Position numbers and translations under genes: made by a program
Assembly: GCA_041687475.1 (NCBI GenBank)
Contig: JAWLBW010000299.1
Coordinates: forward strand, 1-5,823
Length of the DNA stretch: 5,823 nucleotides
Direction of reading: 5' to 3'
From: JAWLBW01 sp041687475
Lineage (GTDB): Bacteria > J088 > JAWLBW01
The notes under the pieces: generated by a model
The model's input: the letters and a program-made list of their open reading frames with translations, nothing else
What the model was told of the DNA's origin: nothing
Databases searched by the model: none
In this document: piece by piece, positions 1-5,769 of the stretch
How the letters are laid out: every line of letters starts with the position of its first letter
Position numbering within the stretch: the stretch's first letter is position 1

Positions 1-1930
1 AGACCGTTTCCATGCCCGGCGCCACGGTCGCCCAGGCGCCCGCGACCTGTACGGGCGTGTACTGATCGGCAAACACGCCGGCGCCGAGCTGGCCCTCGCG
101 GTTCATGCCCCAACACCAGAGGGTGTTGCCGGCCTTCAGTGCGCACGAGACGGACATGCCCGCTGCAACCCGGGTCCAGTCGTCGTCGAGGCCGACCGGT
201 ACGGGCCAGGCTTCGAGCGTTTCGGGCGGTGTGCCCACCTCGCCGTTCCAGTTGTACCCCCAGCAGCCGATCGTACCGTCGGCTTCCAGCGCGCAGTTGT
301 GGGTATCGCCGACCGCTACCTGCCCCCATGACATGGAAACCAGCATGGGCGTGTAGGCCGAGGTTCCCGACGCGCCGTGGCCGACCATCTCGGCACTGCC
401 CCAGCACCAGGTTTCGCCGAGCTCGTTCCAGGCACAGGCGATATTGCCGCCGGCGTCGACGCCCACCCAGTTTTCTTCCCACCCCACGGGCATGGGCAGG
501 TTTGAAGGCGTGGTGTTTCCGCTTCCCAACTGCCCCGACCAGTTGTCGCCCCAACACAGGAGCATGCCCGAGGCCCTTACCCCGCAGGTATGCGTGCGTC
601 CGGTGGAAAAGGCGAGCCAGCTCGTGTGGTCGACCAGCTGGGGCTCGCCGTAGGTTCCGCCTTCGATACCGAAGCCCAGCTGGCCGTATGAATTGTCGCC
701 CCAACACCAGAGGCTGCCGTCGGTGCGGTCGGCACAGAAATGCGTGGCTCCGGCCTGAACTTCGTTCCACTGGTCGGCACTACCGATCTGTACGAACTCG
801 TCCTCGATACGTGCGACCATGCCGCTGCACCAGAGCGTACCGTCAGACTTGACCGCGCACGTGGCCCCCTCGCCCACAGCCACGCTTAGCCACGGTCCAG
901 CCTCGGTAACCGGTACGGGTTGGTTCGCCGATGCCGCCGAGCGTCCGTTGCCCAACTGGCCGCTGAGGTTTTCGCCCCAGCACCACAACCGCCGCTCCAC
1001 ATCGATAGCGCACAGGTGGTGGCCGCTTGCAGACAGTTGCAGCCACGCAAGCTCGGTCAATTGGGTAGGGCCGGTGGTGTCGGGATAGCGGGTTTCGCCG
1101 ATGGCGCCGAAATCTGCCGTTCCCCAACAGGAAAGCAGCCCTTCGTCGCCTGTCGCGCAGGTGTATCCGTAGCCGACCGCCAGTTCACCATGGCTTCCCC
1201 AGCCCATCGCCGGTGTGGGCGCCGTGCGCGGGGTAAAGGTGCCGTCGCCGAGCTGGCCGGCGTCGTTCTTCCCCCAGCAGTAGAAGTCGCCGGACTCCTT
1301 CTTCGCGCAGGAGTGCTGAAAGGCCCACACGGCTTCCCAATCGGTATCGCTTCCGATAGTCTGCGGAGTTCGGCGGTGGGTGGTTGAACCGTCGCCGAGG
1401 CGGCCGTCGTCGTTTCTTCCCCAACATTGGAGCTCGCCGGTGCCCTTGACCGCGCAGGTATATTGCGACCCCGCCACAACATCGCGATAATCGGCACCCA
1501 CCGTGTAGGGAGTTCGCCGGGCCGTACTCAGGCCGTCGCCCACCTCGCCGTAAAAATTGAAACCCCAGCAGTAAAGCGTATCGCCGGTAGAAATCGCACA
1601 GACATGCCCTCCACCGGCCGAGACCTTGCTGAATCGCTGACCGGCCGACACGGCCGTGGGTACAAGCCGGTCGGTCGAGGTTCCGTCGCCCACCGCACCC
1701 ACGGCATTCATGCCCCAGCACCAGAGAGATTCGTCGTTCTTGATTGCACAGGTAAACTGGTCGCCGGCCGTGACCTGCGCCCAGCCCGAAACCGTAAGTT
1801 GCGTGGGTTGCAGCCTGGCTTCGGTATCGCCGAGCCCGAGCTGCCCACTCGACCCCGCGCCCCAACACCATAAGGCATCGTCGGAGTCGATGGCGCACGT
1901 GTGATCGCCGCCCGCGGCGACCTGCCGCCA
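1..1930 (-). repeat. Tandem RCC1-type repeats, 13 complete plus the start of a 14th
   Basis: The repeat period is about 41-52 residues, near 147 bp for most units. The consensus is W-x-x-V-x-A-G-x-x-x-[ST]-C-A-x8-[WL]-C-W-G-x-N-x-x-G-[QE]-[LV]-G, ending in P-x-x-V. CWG (or CSG) signatures fall near nucleotides 1863, 1715, 1566, 1422, 1273, 1125, 978, 827, 702, 551, 401, 260 and 111. The last sequence before the left edge (GAWATVAPGM) begins repeat 14. In all 13 complete repeats the two cysteines are separated by exactly nine residues. RCC1-type repeats form seven-bladed beta-propellers, so 14 repeats would fit two propellers. Repeat 8 is short and carries WCSG instead of WCWG, and it would fall at the start of the second propeller. 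Confidence 0.92.
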
Positions 1931-3388
1931 ACCCGATTTCAAGGTTACGCTTGCGTCAGACGAAGGGCCCGTGTCGAGGCCGTCGTCGGGGGTAACCACC
2001 ACGCGCCAGACATCGCCGTCGAACGACAATGTCGTTACCTGCGTCTGCTCGGGCCCATAGCTTTGCAAAACGTCGTTCCGGTACCAGGCGTAGGTATATG
2101 TGATATCGTCGCCGTCGGCGTCTACGGCGTCGGCAACAATGGACCCGGTCAACGTATCGCCGGGCATGGGCGCCTCGGGTTCGAGGGCAATCTGCGCAGC
2201 CCCCGGAGCGCTGTTGCCGATGATGACGGTAGCCGTGACCGGAAGGCCGGCGTCGAACCCGTCATCCGGCGTGACTTCGACACGAATGTCATCGCCGCGA
2301 ACGAAGACGCCCGACAGGCTCGCGCCGGTTTCTCCCGCCAGCCACTGGTTGTTACGGAACCATTGGTAGGCAAGGAGAACCGTATCGCCTTCGGCGTCGA
2401 ATACCTCGGAGACAACGGGACTAAGGGTGCTGTTGCGATCGGAGTTTCCGCCAAAAGAAACGGCCCCGATTTCGGGGGGAAGGTTGGCCACCACCACAAC
2501 CTGCGAGTCTACCGGCGCACCGCGGCTTTCTCCATCATGGGGAACGGCCCGCACAAACAGGTTGTCGCCGCGCTCAAGGTGGGTAGCCGCCAACTGATTG
2601 CCTGCCACCGCGACCGATACGCCGTTGACGAACCAGGTGTAGTCGACAATCACGGCATCGCCGTCGACATCGTACAGGCCGTTGACCATGGCCGTTGCCT
2701 TGCCGTTCGTCTGCACCGGCTCCTGAATGGCGACACTCGTCAAGGTGGGCGCACGGTTGGCAATGGTTACCGTCGACGAGAATGCCGACAACCCCGGTTC
2801 GATGCCGTCGTGAAGGAGCGCCCGTACCGAAATCCGGTCGCCTTTCACATACCGGTCGGGTTCCAGAGTGGCCTCGGTTTCACCGACCACGGGCGCGTCG
2901 TTCAGAAACCACTGCCAGGAAACGGCCACCGCATCGCCATCGGCGTCCGAAACGTCGAGCAACTGCGCCTGCAGCGAAGCGTCTTTGTGGAAGGGGCCCG
3001 CGCCCAGACTCGGCGTGCCTGCCACGGGCGTCGAGTTCCGAATCACCACCGCATTCGAGCTGACCGGCACACCGGTGCGAACACCGTCGAACGGGGTGGC
3101 GACGACATGCACGCTTTCACCCCGCGAGGCCTGCCCTCTTGCCAACACGGCCGCCGTCGCACCGGCCAGCGGCTCGCCGTCGCGGTACCACTGGTAGCGC
3201 ACGACCGCGTTCTCGGGCGACAACCCCTGCGCCACGGTGGGCACCGTGCTGTCGGCAAAGTAATCCTGCACGGGTATCTCGACCGCAAGCAGGCGGGGCG
3301 CAGTCGCCACCCCGTCAGAGGTAACGGTTTCAGTTCCGCAAGAGGTCAGCGTCAGAACCAACAAAGCCGCCGAGTATCGCATCGTCAT
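1..3388 (-). CDS. Large secreted lipoprotein with five Ig-like domains and at least 13 RCC1-type repeats (3' end outside window)
   Basis: The frame is open from the ATG at 3388 down to the left edge, giving at least 1129 codons. No stop is reached, so the C-terminus is missing. Residues 1-16 form a short signal peptide ending in lipobox LTSC, with Cys17 as the predicted lipidated residue. The next residue is Gly rather than Asp, compatible with outer-membrane sorting by the E. coli rule. Residues about 31-485 are five tandem Ig/PKD-like domains, and residues 487 onward are RCC1-type repeats with a WCWG signature. Cysteines occur only in the lipobox and, strictly paired, in the RCC1 part. This suggests an extracytoplasmic beta-propeller protein on the cell surface, probably a binding or adhesion scaffold. 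No catalytic motif is visible, and the ligand is unknown. The first ATG is chosen because the signal peptide follows directly and AAGGGG lies 6 nt upstream. An ATG two codons later is possible. It is transcribed divergently from the hydratase gene. Confidence 0.93.
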   Translation of the reverse strand, partial: MTMRYSAALLVLTLTSCGTETVTSDGVATAPRLLAVEIPVQDYFADSTVPTVAQGLSPENAVVRYQWYRDGEPLAGATAAVLARGQASRGESVHVVATPFDGVRTGVPVSSNAVVIRNSTPVAGTPSLGAGPFHKDASLQAQLLDVSDADGDAVAVSWQWFLNDAPVVGETEATLEPDRYVKGDRISVRALLHDGIEPGLSAFSSTVTIANRAPTLTSVAIQEPVQTNGKATAMVNGLYDVDGDAVIVDYTWFVNGVSVAVAGNQLAATHLERGDNLFVRAVPHDGESRGAPVDSQVVVVANLPPEIGAVSFGGNSDRNSTLSPVVSEVFDAEGDTVLLAYQWFRNNQWLAGETGASLSGVFVRGDDIRVEVTPDDGFDAGLPVTATVIIGNSAPGAAQIALEPEAPMPGDTLTGSIVADAVDADGDDITYTYAWYRNDVLQSYGPEQTQVTTLSFDGDVWRVVVTPDDGLDTGPSSDASVTLKSGWRQVAAGGDHTCAIDSDDALWCWGAGSSGQLGLGDTEARLQPTQLTVSGWAQVTAGDQFTCAIKNDESLWCWGMNAVGAVGDGTSTDRLVPTAVSAGQRFSKVSAGGGHVCAISTGDTLYCWGFNFYGEVGDGLSTARRTPYTVGADYRDVVAGSQYTCAVKGTGELQCWGRNDDGRLGDGSTTHRRTPQTIGSDTDWEAVWAFQHSCAKKESGDFYCWGKNDAGQLGDGTFTPRTAPTPAMGWGSHGELAVGYGYTCATGDEGLLSCWGTADFGAIGETRYPDTTGPTQLTELAWLQLSASGHHLCAIDVERRLWCWGENLSGQLGNGRSAASANQPVPVTEAGPWLSVAVGEGATCAVKSDGTLWCSGMVARIEDEFVQIGSADQWNEVQAGATHFCADRTDGSLWCWGDNSYGQLGFGIEGGTYGEPQLVDHTSWLAFSTGRTHTCGVRASGMLLCWGDNWSGQLGSGNTTPSNLPMPVGWEENWVGVDAGGNIACAWNELGETWCWGSAEMVGHGASGTSAYTPMLVSMSWGQVAVGDTHNCALEADGTIGCWGYNWNGEVGTPPETLEAWPVPVGLDDDWTRVAAGMSVSCALKAGNTLWCWGMNREGQLGAGVFADQYTPVQVAGAWATVAPGMETV
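1934..3298 (-). repeat. Five tandem Ig/PKD-like domains within the lipoprotein
   Basis: Five consecutive units of about 88-93 residues start near residues 31, 119, 212, 303 and 393. Each contains a [YW]xW[YF]xN/D core (for example YQWYRDG, WQWFLND, YTWFVNG, YQWFRNN, YAWYRND). Most then have a KGD/RGD-like turn, a [TPL]xDG segment, and a closing strand ending in V-x-I-x-N. Units 2-5 carry an acidic D-x-[DE]-G-D motif just before the core Trp strand (DADGD, DVDGD, DAEGD, DADGD). Unit 1 lacks it. This pattern is known from Ig-like and cadherin-like modules of large bacterial surface proteins, where such acidic motifs are often Ca2+ ligands. Calcium binding here is inferred. The array probably acts as a rigid stalk between the lipid anchor and the propeller. 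Confidence 0.85.
3338..3388 (-). other. Lipoprotein signal peptide and lipobox
   Basis: The N-terminus has a short n-region (MTMR), a hydrophobic stretch rich in Ala, Leu and Val (residues 7-14), and the lipobox L14-T15-S16-C17. This matches the signal peptidase II consensus of [LVI][ASTVI][GAS]C. The segment after Cys17 is rich in Thr, Ser and Glu and reads as a flexible tether leading to the first Ig-like domain. The call is made from the sequence pattern alone. Confidence 0.85.
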
Positions 3389-3393
3389 GGTGT

Positions 3394-3405
3394 ACCCCTT
3401 CGGGG
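3394..3405 (-). promoter_or_regulatory. Shine-Dalgarno of the lipoprotein gene inside a small GC hairpin
   Basis: Read on the minus strand, CCCC-GAA-GGGG lies directly before TACACC-ATG. The GGGG arm (3395-3398) is the only plausible Shine-Dalgarno core, six nucleotides from the start codon. It can pair with the CCCC arm in a 4-bp stem with a 3-nt loop. Such a hairpin could lower translation initiation, but it is short and may be incidental. Confidence 0.35.
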
Positions 3406-3419
3406 AGAAGCGTGTTCGC

Positions 3420-3438
3420 ATACCGGAGCTAACGGTAT
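3420..3438. repeat. Inverted repeat ATACCG-n7-CGGTAT in the divergent promoter region
   Basis: Two perfect 6-bp arms are separated by seven bases. They lie downstream of, and just overlap, the candidate -10 of the minus-strand gene. An operator or the base of a leader hairpin are both possible. No known regulator consensus is recognised. Confidence 0.3.
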
Positions 3439-3442
3439 CATA
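3437..3442 (-). promoter_or_regulatory. Candidate -10 element for the lipoprotein gene
   Basis: On the minus strand, TATGAT matches the sigma70 -10 consensus at five of six positions and lies 48 nt upstream of the ATG. I find no convincing -35 hexamer 16-18 nt further upstream. The hexamer is bordered on its upstream side by the perfect palindrome GCGATATCGC (3443-3452). It is also overlapped by one arm of the inverted repeat at 3420-3438. A promoter dependent on an activator or an alternative sigma factor is possible. Confidence 0.35.
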
Positions 3443-3452
3443 GCGATATCGC
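3443..3452. promoter_or_regulatory. Perfect 10-bp palindrome GCGATATCGC, possible operator
   Basis: The sequence equals its own reverse complement and lies directly upstream of the candidate -10 of the lipoprotein gene, where the promoter spacer would be. Its core CGATATCG occurs again at 5769-5776 near the right edge, also next to promoter-like sequence. Binding by a regulator is inference. Ten-base palindromes also occur by chance. Confidence 0.3.
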
Positions 3453-3548
3453 ACGGGCAACGACGGATAGCTGTGTCGACCCCGGACAATGATTCGCCGC
3501 CGGTAGAGAAAGAAGTGTTACCCCACCCCTCTTCCCCCCGAAGCGCCG

Positions 3549-3557
3549 TGCTACAAT
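3549..3557 (+). promoter_or_regulatory. Extended -10 promoter for the enoyl-CoA hydratase gene
   Basis: TGCTACAAT fits the extended -10 pattern TGnTATAAT with a single mismatch in the hexamer (TACAAT). The place where a -35 would be is filled by a C/T tract (3521-3539) with no TTGACA-like hexamer. This agrees with an extended -10 promoter, which can work without a -35. A transcript would begin near 3563-3565, leaving a 5' leader of roughly 23-25 nt that holds the GAGAGG ribosome binding site (3575-3580). Confidence 0.5.
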
Positions 3558-3587
3558 ACCCCTTTCCACCCTTTGAGAGGTTCGGGC

Positions 3588-4472
3588 ATGTATTTTGCGA
3601 CCACGGTTGACGATAAAGGCATTGCCACGGCGGTTCTCGACCTGCCGGGCGAGAAGGTGAACAAGCTGTCGGACAGCGTGTGGAAGGCGCTGGACGAAGA
3701 AGTGGCCGGGTGGTCGGCCGACGCCGCCATTCGCGCCGTCGTACTCACGTCGGGCAAGCCGAAAATCTTCATCGCCGGCGCCGACATTGCCGAACTCGGC
3801 CAGTTGACCACGGCAGAAGCCGCCCAGGCCAACCTGGGGCAGGCCCACGACATCCTGAACCGACTCGAAGCCTGCCCGAAACCGGTCGTGGCCGCGGTGA
3901 ACGGTCACACGCTGGGCGGCGGGCTCGAGGTGGCGCTTTCCTGTCACGCCATCGTGGCCGTCGACGACGACGGCATTCAGATGGGCCTGCCCGAGGTGAA
4001 GCTGGGCCTGATTCCGGGCGCCGGCGGCACCCAGCGGTTTCCGCGTCTGGCCGGCATGGACGAGGGCCTGCACCGCGTGCGCACCGGCGAGCCGTTCACC
4101 CCCCGCCACGGCGCCGACATCGGCGTGGTCGCCCGCGCCGTTCCTCGCGAGAAGCTGATCGAAGAAGCCCGCGCCCTGGCCGCCGAACTGGCCGAGCGCG
4201 GCGATTTCCGCCGGAGCTGGGACGCGCTGCCCCGCGTGGCCGCTGAAAAGGCGGCCCTGAGCGGTCGGCTCGACGATGCCGTCGCCCGCGCCCAGAGTGA
4301 GGTCGACCCGGCCGCCCCCAACGCGCGCGCCCAGGCCACCGCCTGCGACGTGGTGCTGCGGGGCCTGTGCGCCGATTTCACCGAGGGGTGCCGTATCGAA
4401 CGCGACGCCTTCAGCAAGCTGGTACTGGGCGAAGACGCGAAACAATTGATTCAGGCCTTCTTCAAGCGGTAG
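3588..4472 (+). CDS. Enoyl-CoA hydratase/isomerase (crotonase fold), FadJ N-terminal-half-like, stand-alone
   Basis: This 294-residue cytoplasmic protein probably hydrates trans-2-enoyl-CoA to 3-hydroxyacyl-CoA in fatty-acid beta-oxidation. The oxyanion-hole segments IAGADI (62-67) and LGGG (109-112) are present. Both catalytic glutamates of crotonases are kept: Glu114 in GGGLE, and Glu136 in LPEVKLGLIPGAGGTQR. Their spacing of 22 residues matches my recollection of FadJ/HADHA rather than the 20 of FadB and classical crotonase. After the crotonase core, the C-terminal 100 or so residues resemble the linker helices of FadJ/FadB, ending in AFSKLVLG...QAFFKR. No NAD-binding 3-hydroxyacyl-CoA dehydrogenase domain follows; the bifunctional family is usually about 700 residues. 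I chose the ATG at 3588 because GAGAGG lies 7 nt upstream. An in-frame TTG at 3573 would overlap this ribosome binding site. The exact substrate, or an isomerase role, cannot be settled from sequence. Confidence 0.93.
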   Translation: MYFATTVDDKGIATAVLDLPGEKVNKLSDSVWKALDEEVAGWSADAAIRAVVLTSGKPKIFIAGADIAELGQLTTAEAAQANLGQAHDILNRLEACPKPVVAAVNGHTLGGGLEVALSCHAIVAVDDDGIQMGLPEVKLGLIPGAGGTQRFPRLAGMDEGLHRVRTGEPFTPRHGADIGVVARAVPREKLIEEARALAAELAERGDFRRSWDALPRVAAEKAALSGRLDDAVARAQSEVDPAAPNARAQATACDVVLRGLCADFTEGCRIERDAFSKLVLGEDAKQLIQAFFKR

Positions 4473-4556
4473 ACACGGCCTCGTACCTGCCCCCATCTAA
4501 ACGCTGTATGGTTCGCTGCGGGAGAACGAAATTCGATAGGAGAGCGGGTTTGCCTA

Positions 4557-4584
4557 TTGACCTTTCTCCCCAGAGGCGTAGGCT
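4557..4584 (+). promoter_or_regulatory. Weak sigma70-like promoter upstream of the YfcH-like gene
   Basis: TTGACC (4557-4562) is a five-of-six match to the -35 consensus. A 16-nt spacer leads to TAGGCT (4579-4584), only a three-of-six match to the -10. It lies in the 138-bp gap between the two plus-strand genes, where no other feature is evident. If it is not real, the downstream gene may be read through from the hydratase promoter. I see no strong terminator in the gap. Confidence 0.25.
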
Positions 4585-4610
4585 GAGAAAAGAAAGGGAG
4601 GTATTTCGGC

Positions 4611-5531
4611 ATGCAGGTTGCGGTAACCGGAGCCACGGGTTTCATCGGTCGACAACTGCTCGAGCACCTTGCGCGACGCGGCGACTCCGTCAACATACTC
4701 AGCCGGAACCCCGACAAGGCCCGCGGCCTGCCCGGCGTTACCCAAGCCTTTCGGTGGGCGGGCGAGTCGTCGCCCATGCCGGTCGAGGCCTTCGACGATG
4801 TCGACGCTGTCATTCACCTGGCCGGCGAACCGATAGCCGGCGTTTTCACCGCCGCTCATAAACGCCGTGTATACGACAGCCGGGTACAGGGCACGGCCCG
4901 CCTGGTCGAAGCGTTGGCCAGGACGCGCAAGATGCCGCGGCGGTTGGTCTCGAGCTCGGCCATCGGCTACTACGGCAACCGCGGAAGCGAAACGCTCACC
5001 GAACATGCCGCGCCCGGTCAGGGCTTTCTCTCCGATGTCTGCGTGGCCTGGGAACAGGCGGCCGTGCAGGCCGAACGCCTCGATGTCGAAGTCGCCCGCG
5101 TGCGCACGGGCATCGTGTTCGGCCCCGGCGGCGGCGCCCTCAAACCCATGCTCATTCCCTTTCGTCTGGGGCTCGGCGGCCCCTTCGGCAAGGGCGACGA
5201 CTGGTGGTCGTGGGTGCACCTCGACGATCTCTGCCGCCTCTACCTGCACATTGCCGACGGCAACGGCGGCAGACACACCGTCTTCAACGGCACCGCCCCC
5301 AATCCGGTTACCAACCGTGACCTGACCAAGGCCATCGGCCGTACCCTGCACCGGCCCACGGTTCTTCCGGTGCCCAAGATTGCCGTGCGTCTCGCCATGG
5401 GCGAAGCCGCCGATGCGCTCGTGCTGCAGAGCGCCCGCGTGCTGCCCGAGGCCGCACTTGAAACCGGCTTCCGCTTTAGCTGGGAGAAGGTCGACGACGC
5501 CCTGCGCGACGTGCTCAAACAGGAACGCTGA
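4611..5531 (+). CDS. YfcH/SDR39U1-type (TIGR01777-like) NAD(P)-binding epimerase-family protein
   Basis: The 306-residue protein is an atypical extended short-chain dehydrogenase of the same length and layout as E. coli YfcH. The N-terminal Rossmann motif TGATGFIG (6-13) has the GxxGxxG pattern. SRNP (31-34) at the end of the second strand suggests NADP binding. HLAGEPIAG (69-77), SSSAIGYYG (114-122), the RTGIVFGPGGG segment, FRLGLGGPFGKG and WSWVHLDDL are family hallmarks. The C-terminus (LVLQSARVLPEAALETGFRF...) matches the DUF1731-type domain of this family. The classical YxxxK catalytic pair is absent after GYYG, as in YfcH, so the reaction is unknown and the epimerase name is only by homology. 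The ATG at 4611 is preceded by AAGGGAGG (4594-4601) at a 9-nt spacing. It lies 138 bp after the hydratase gene on the same strand. Confidence 0.94.
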   Translation: MQVAVTGATGFIGRQLLEHLARRGDSVNILSRNPDKARGLPGVTQAFRWAGESSPMPVEAFDDVDAVIHLAGEPIAGVFTAAHKRRVYDSRVQGTARLVEALARTRKMPRRLVSSSAIGYYGNRGSETLTEHAAPGQGFLSDVCVAWEQAAVQAERLDVEVARVRTGIVFGPGGGALKPMLIPFRLGLGGPFGKGDDWWSWVHLDDLCRLYLHIADGNGGRHTVFNGTAPNPVTNRDLTKAIGRTLHRPTVLPVPKIAVRLAMGEAADALVLQSARVLPEAALETGFRFSWEKVDDALRDVLKQER

Positions 5532-5569
5532 GCACGCGGGCACCCTTCCCCCTTTCGCAACATCACGCC

Positions 5570-5594
5570 AAACGGGTCATGCCCCGTATCGTTT
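5570..5594 (+). terminator. Possible weak terminator hairpin after the YfcH-like gene
   Basis: ACGGG-TCATGC-CCCGT forms a 5-bp GC-rich stem about 40 nt after the stop codon. It is flanked by AAAC and GTTT, which can pair in an alternative, longer fold. There is no proper T-run after the stem, so it is a poor intrinsic terminator and could simply be a mRNA 3' structure. Confidence 0.25.
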
Positions 5595-5720
5595 CAGCAG
5601 AGAAAGCGACCGGAAATCGATTCCACACACATCTCACCTGCCATGCCCTTACCGCACGGGTTTCAGCCGCGTTCCATAACCGGTGGAAATAGCGCAGAGC
5701 CCGCCTGACCATGATTTTGG

Positions 5721-5749
5721 TTGAAATAGGACCGTGGAAGTGCTAATTT
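5721..5749 (+). promoter_or_regulatory. Candidate sigma70 promoter directed out of the right edge
   Basis: TTGAAA (5721-5726) matches five of six -35 positions. After exactly 17 nt comes TAATTT (5744-5749), preceded by TGC, which gives an extended -10 context. The hexamer itself matches TATAAT at only three of six. The block is in the most AT-rich stretch of the window. The -10 sits inside the inverted repeat CTAATT-T-AATTAG, as would be expected if a repressor covers it. The start site would fall near 5756. The controlled gene is not in the window. Confidence 0.4.
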
Positions 5750-5755
5750 AATTAG
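5743..5755. promoter_or_regulatory. Inverted repeat CTAATT-T-AATTAG over the candidate -10
   Basis: Two perfect 6-bp arms around a single central base overlap the -10 hexamer of the right-edge promoter. The position suits an operator. The regulator is unknown. Confidence 0.35.
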
Positions 5756-5769
5756 TACCAATTCGGTAC
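5755..5769. promoter_or_regulatory. Inverted repeat GTACC-n5-GGTAC at the predicted start site
   Basis: Perfect 5-bp arms around AATTC directly abut the preceding inverted repeat and cover the predicted transcription start. It is followed by the palindrome CGATATCG (5769-5776) and by GTCGC-CGT-GCGAC (5782-5794). These could be operator half-sites or the stem of a leader RNA. Confidence 0.3.

Noticed and set aside
1..1930. Regular recurrence of CCCCA(A/G)CACCA-like words about every 147 bp, which at first suggests a CRISPR-like or satellite DNA repeat.
   Set aside because: The words are the reverse complement of the codons for CWG in each RCC1 repeat. The spacing follows the protein repeat, and the intervening sequences are coding.
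1185..1931. A 248-codon minus-strand frame, and similar ones at 139-852 (plus) and 1057-1497 (minus), inside the repeat region.
   Set aside because: These are alternative frames of the RCC1 repeats. They are Arg-rich, with periodicity inherited from the true frame, and lack protein-like features.
3521..3539. A C-rich tract that might form a G-quadruplex on the minus strand.
   Set aside because: Only three separate runs of three or more G are present. A fourth run is missing nearby, so a stable three-tetrad structure is not supported.
1901..3610. A 569-codon open frame on the plus strand across the Ig-like region and the divergent intergenic region.
   Set aside because: It is the codon-aligned antisense of the lipoprotein gene, stop-free only because that gene avoids TTA, CTA and TCA codons there. 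It has no recognisable domain, runs through the intergenic region into the hydratase start, and its composition is rich in Arg, Gly and His as expected for a shadow frame.
3438..4496. A 352-codon open frame on the minus strand over the hydratase gene.
   Set aside because: It is antisense to a clearly conserved crotonase with intact catalytic motifs. The translation is low-complexity (Gly, Ala, Val, Arg) with no motif, and it overlaps the divergent promoter region.
4470..4610. Possibility that the hydratase stop is a frameshift or nonsense mutation interrupting a full-length FadJ.
   Set aside because: None of the frames after 4472 encodes a GxGxMGxGI-like Rossmann start or other dehydrogenase sequence, and a different gene begins at 4611. 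A simple point mutation or frameshift would leave such sequence behind.
4554..5543. A 329-codon open frame on the minus strand over the YfcH-like gene.
   Set aside because: It is antisense to a family-typical protein that has a good ribosome binding site. It shows no domain signature and no start context of its own.
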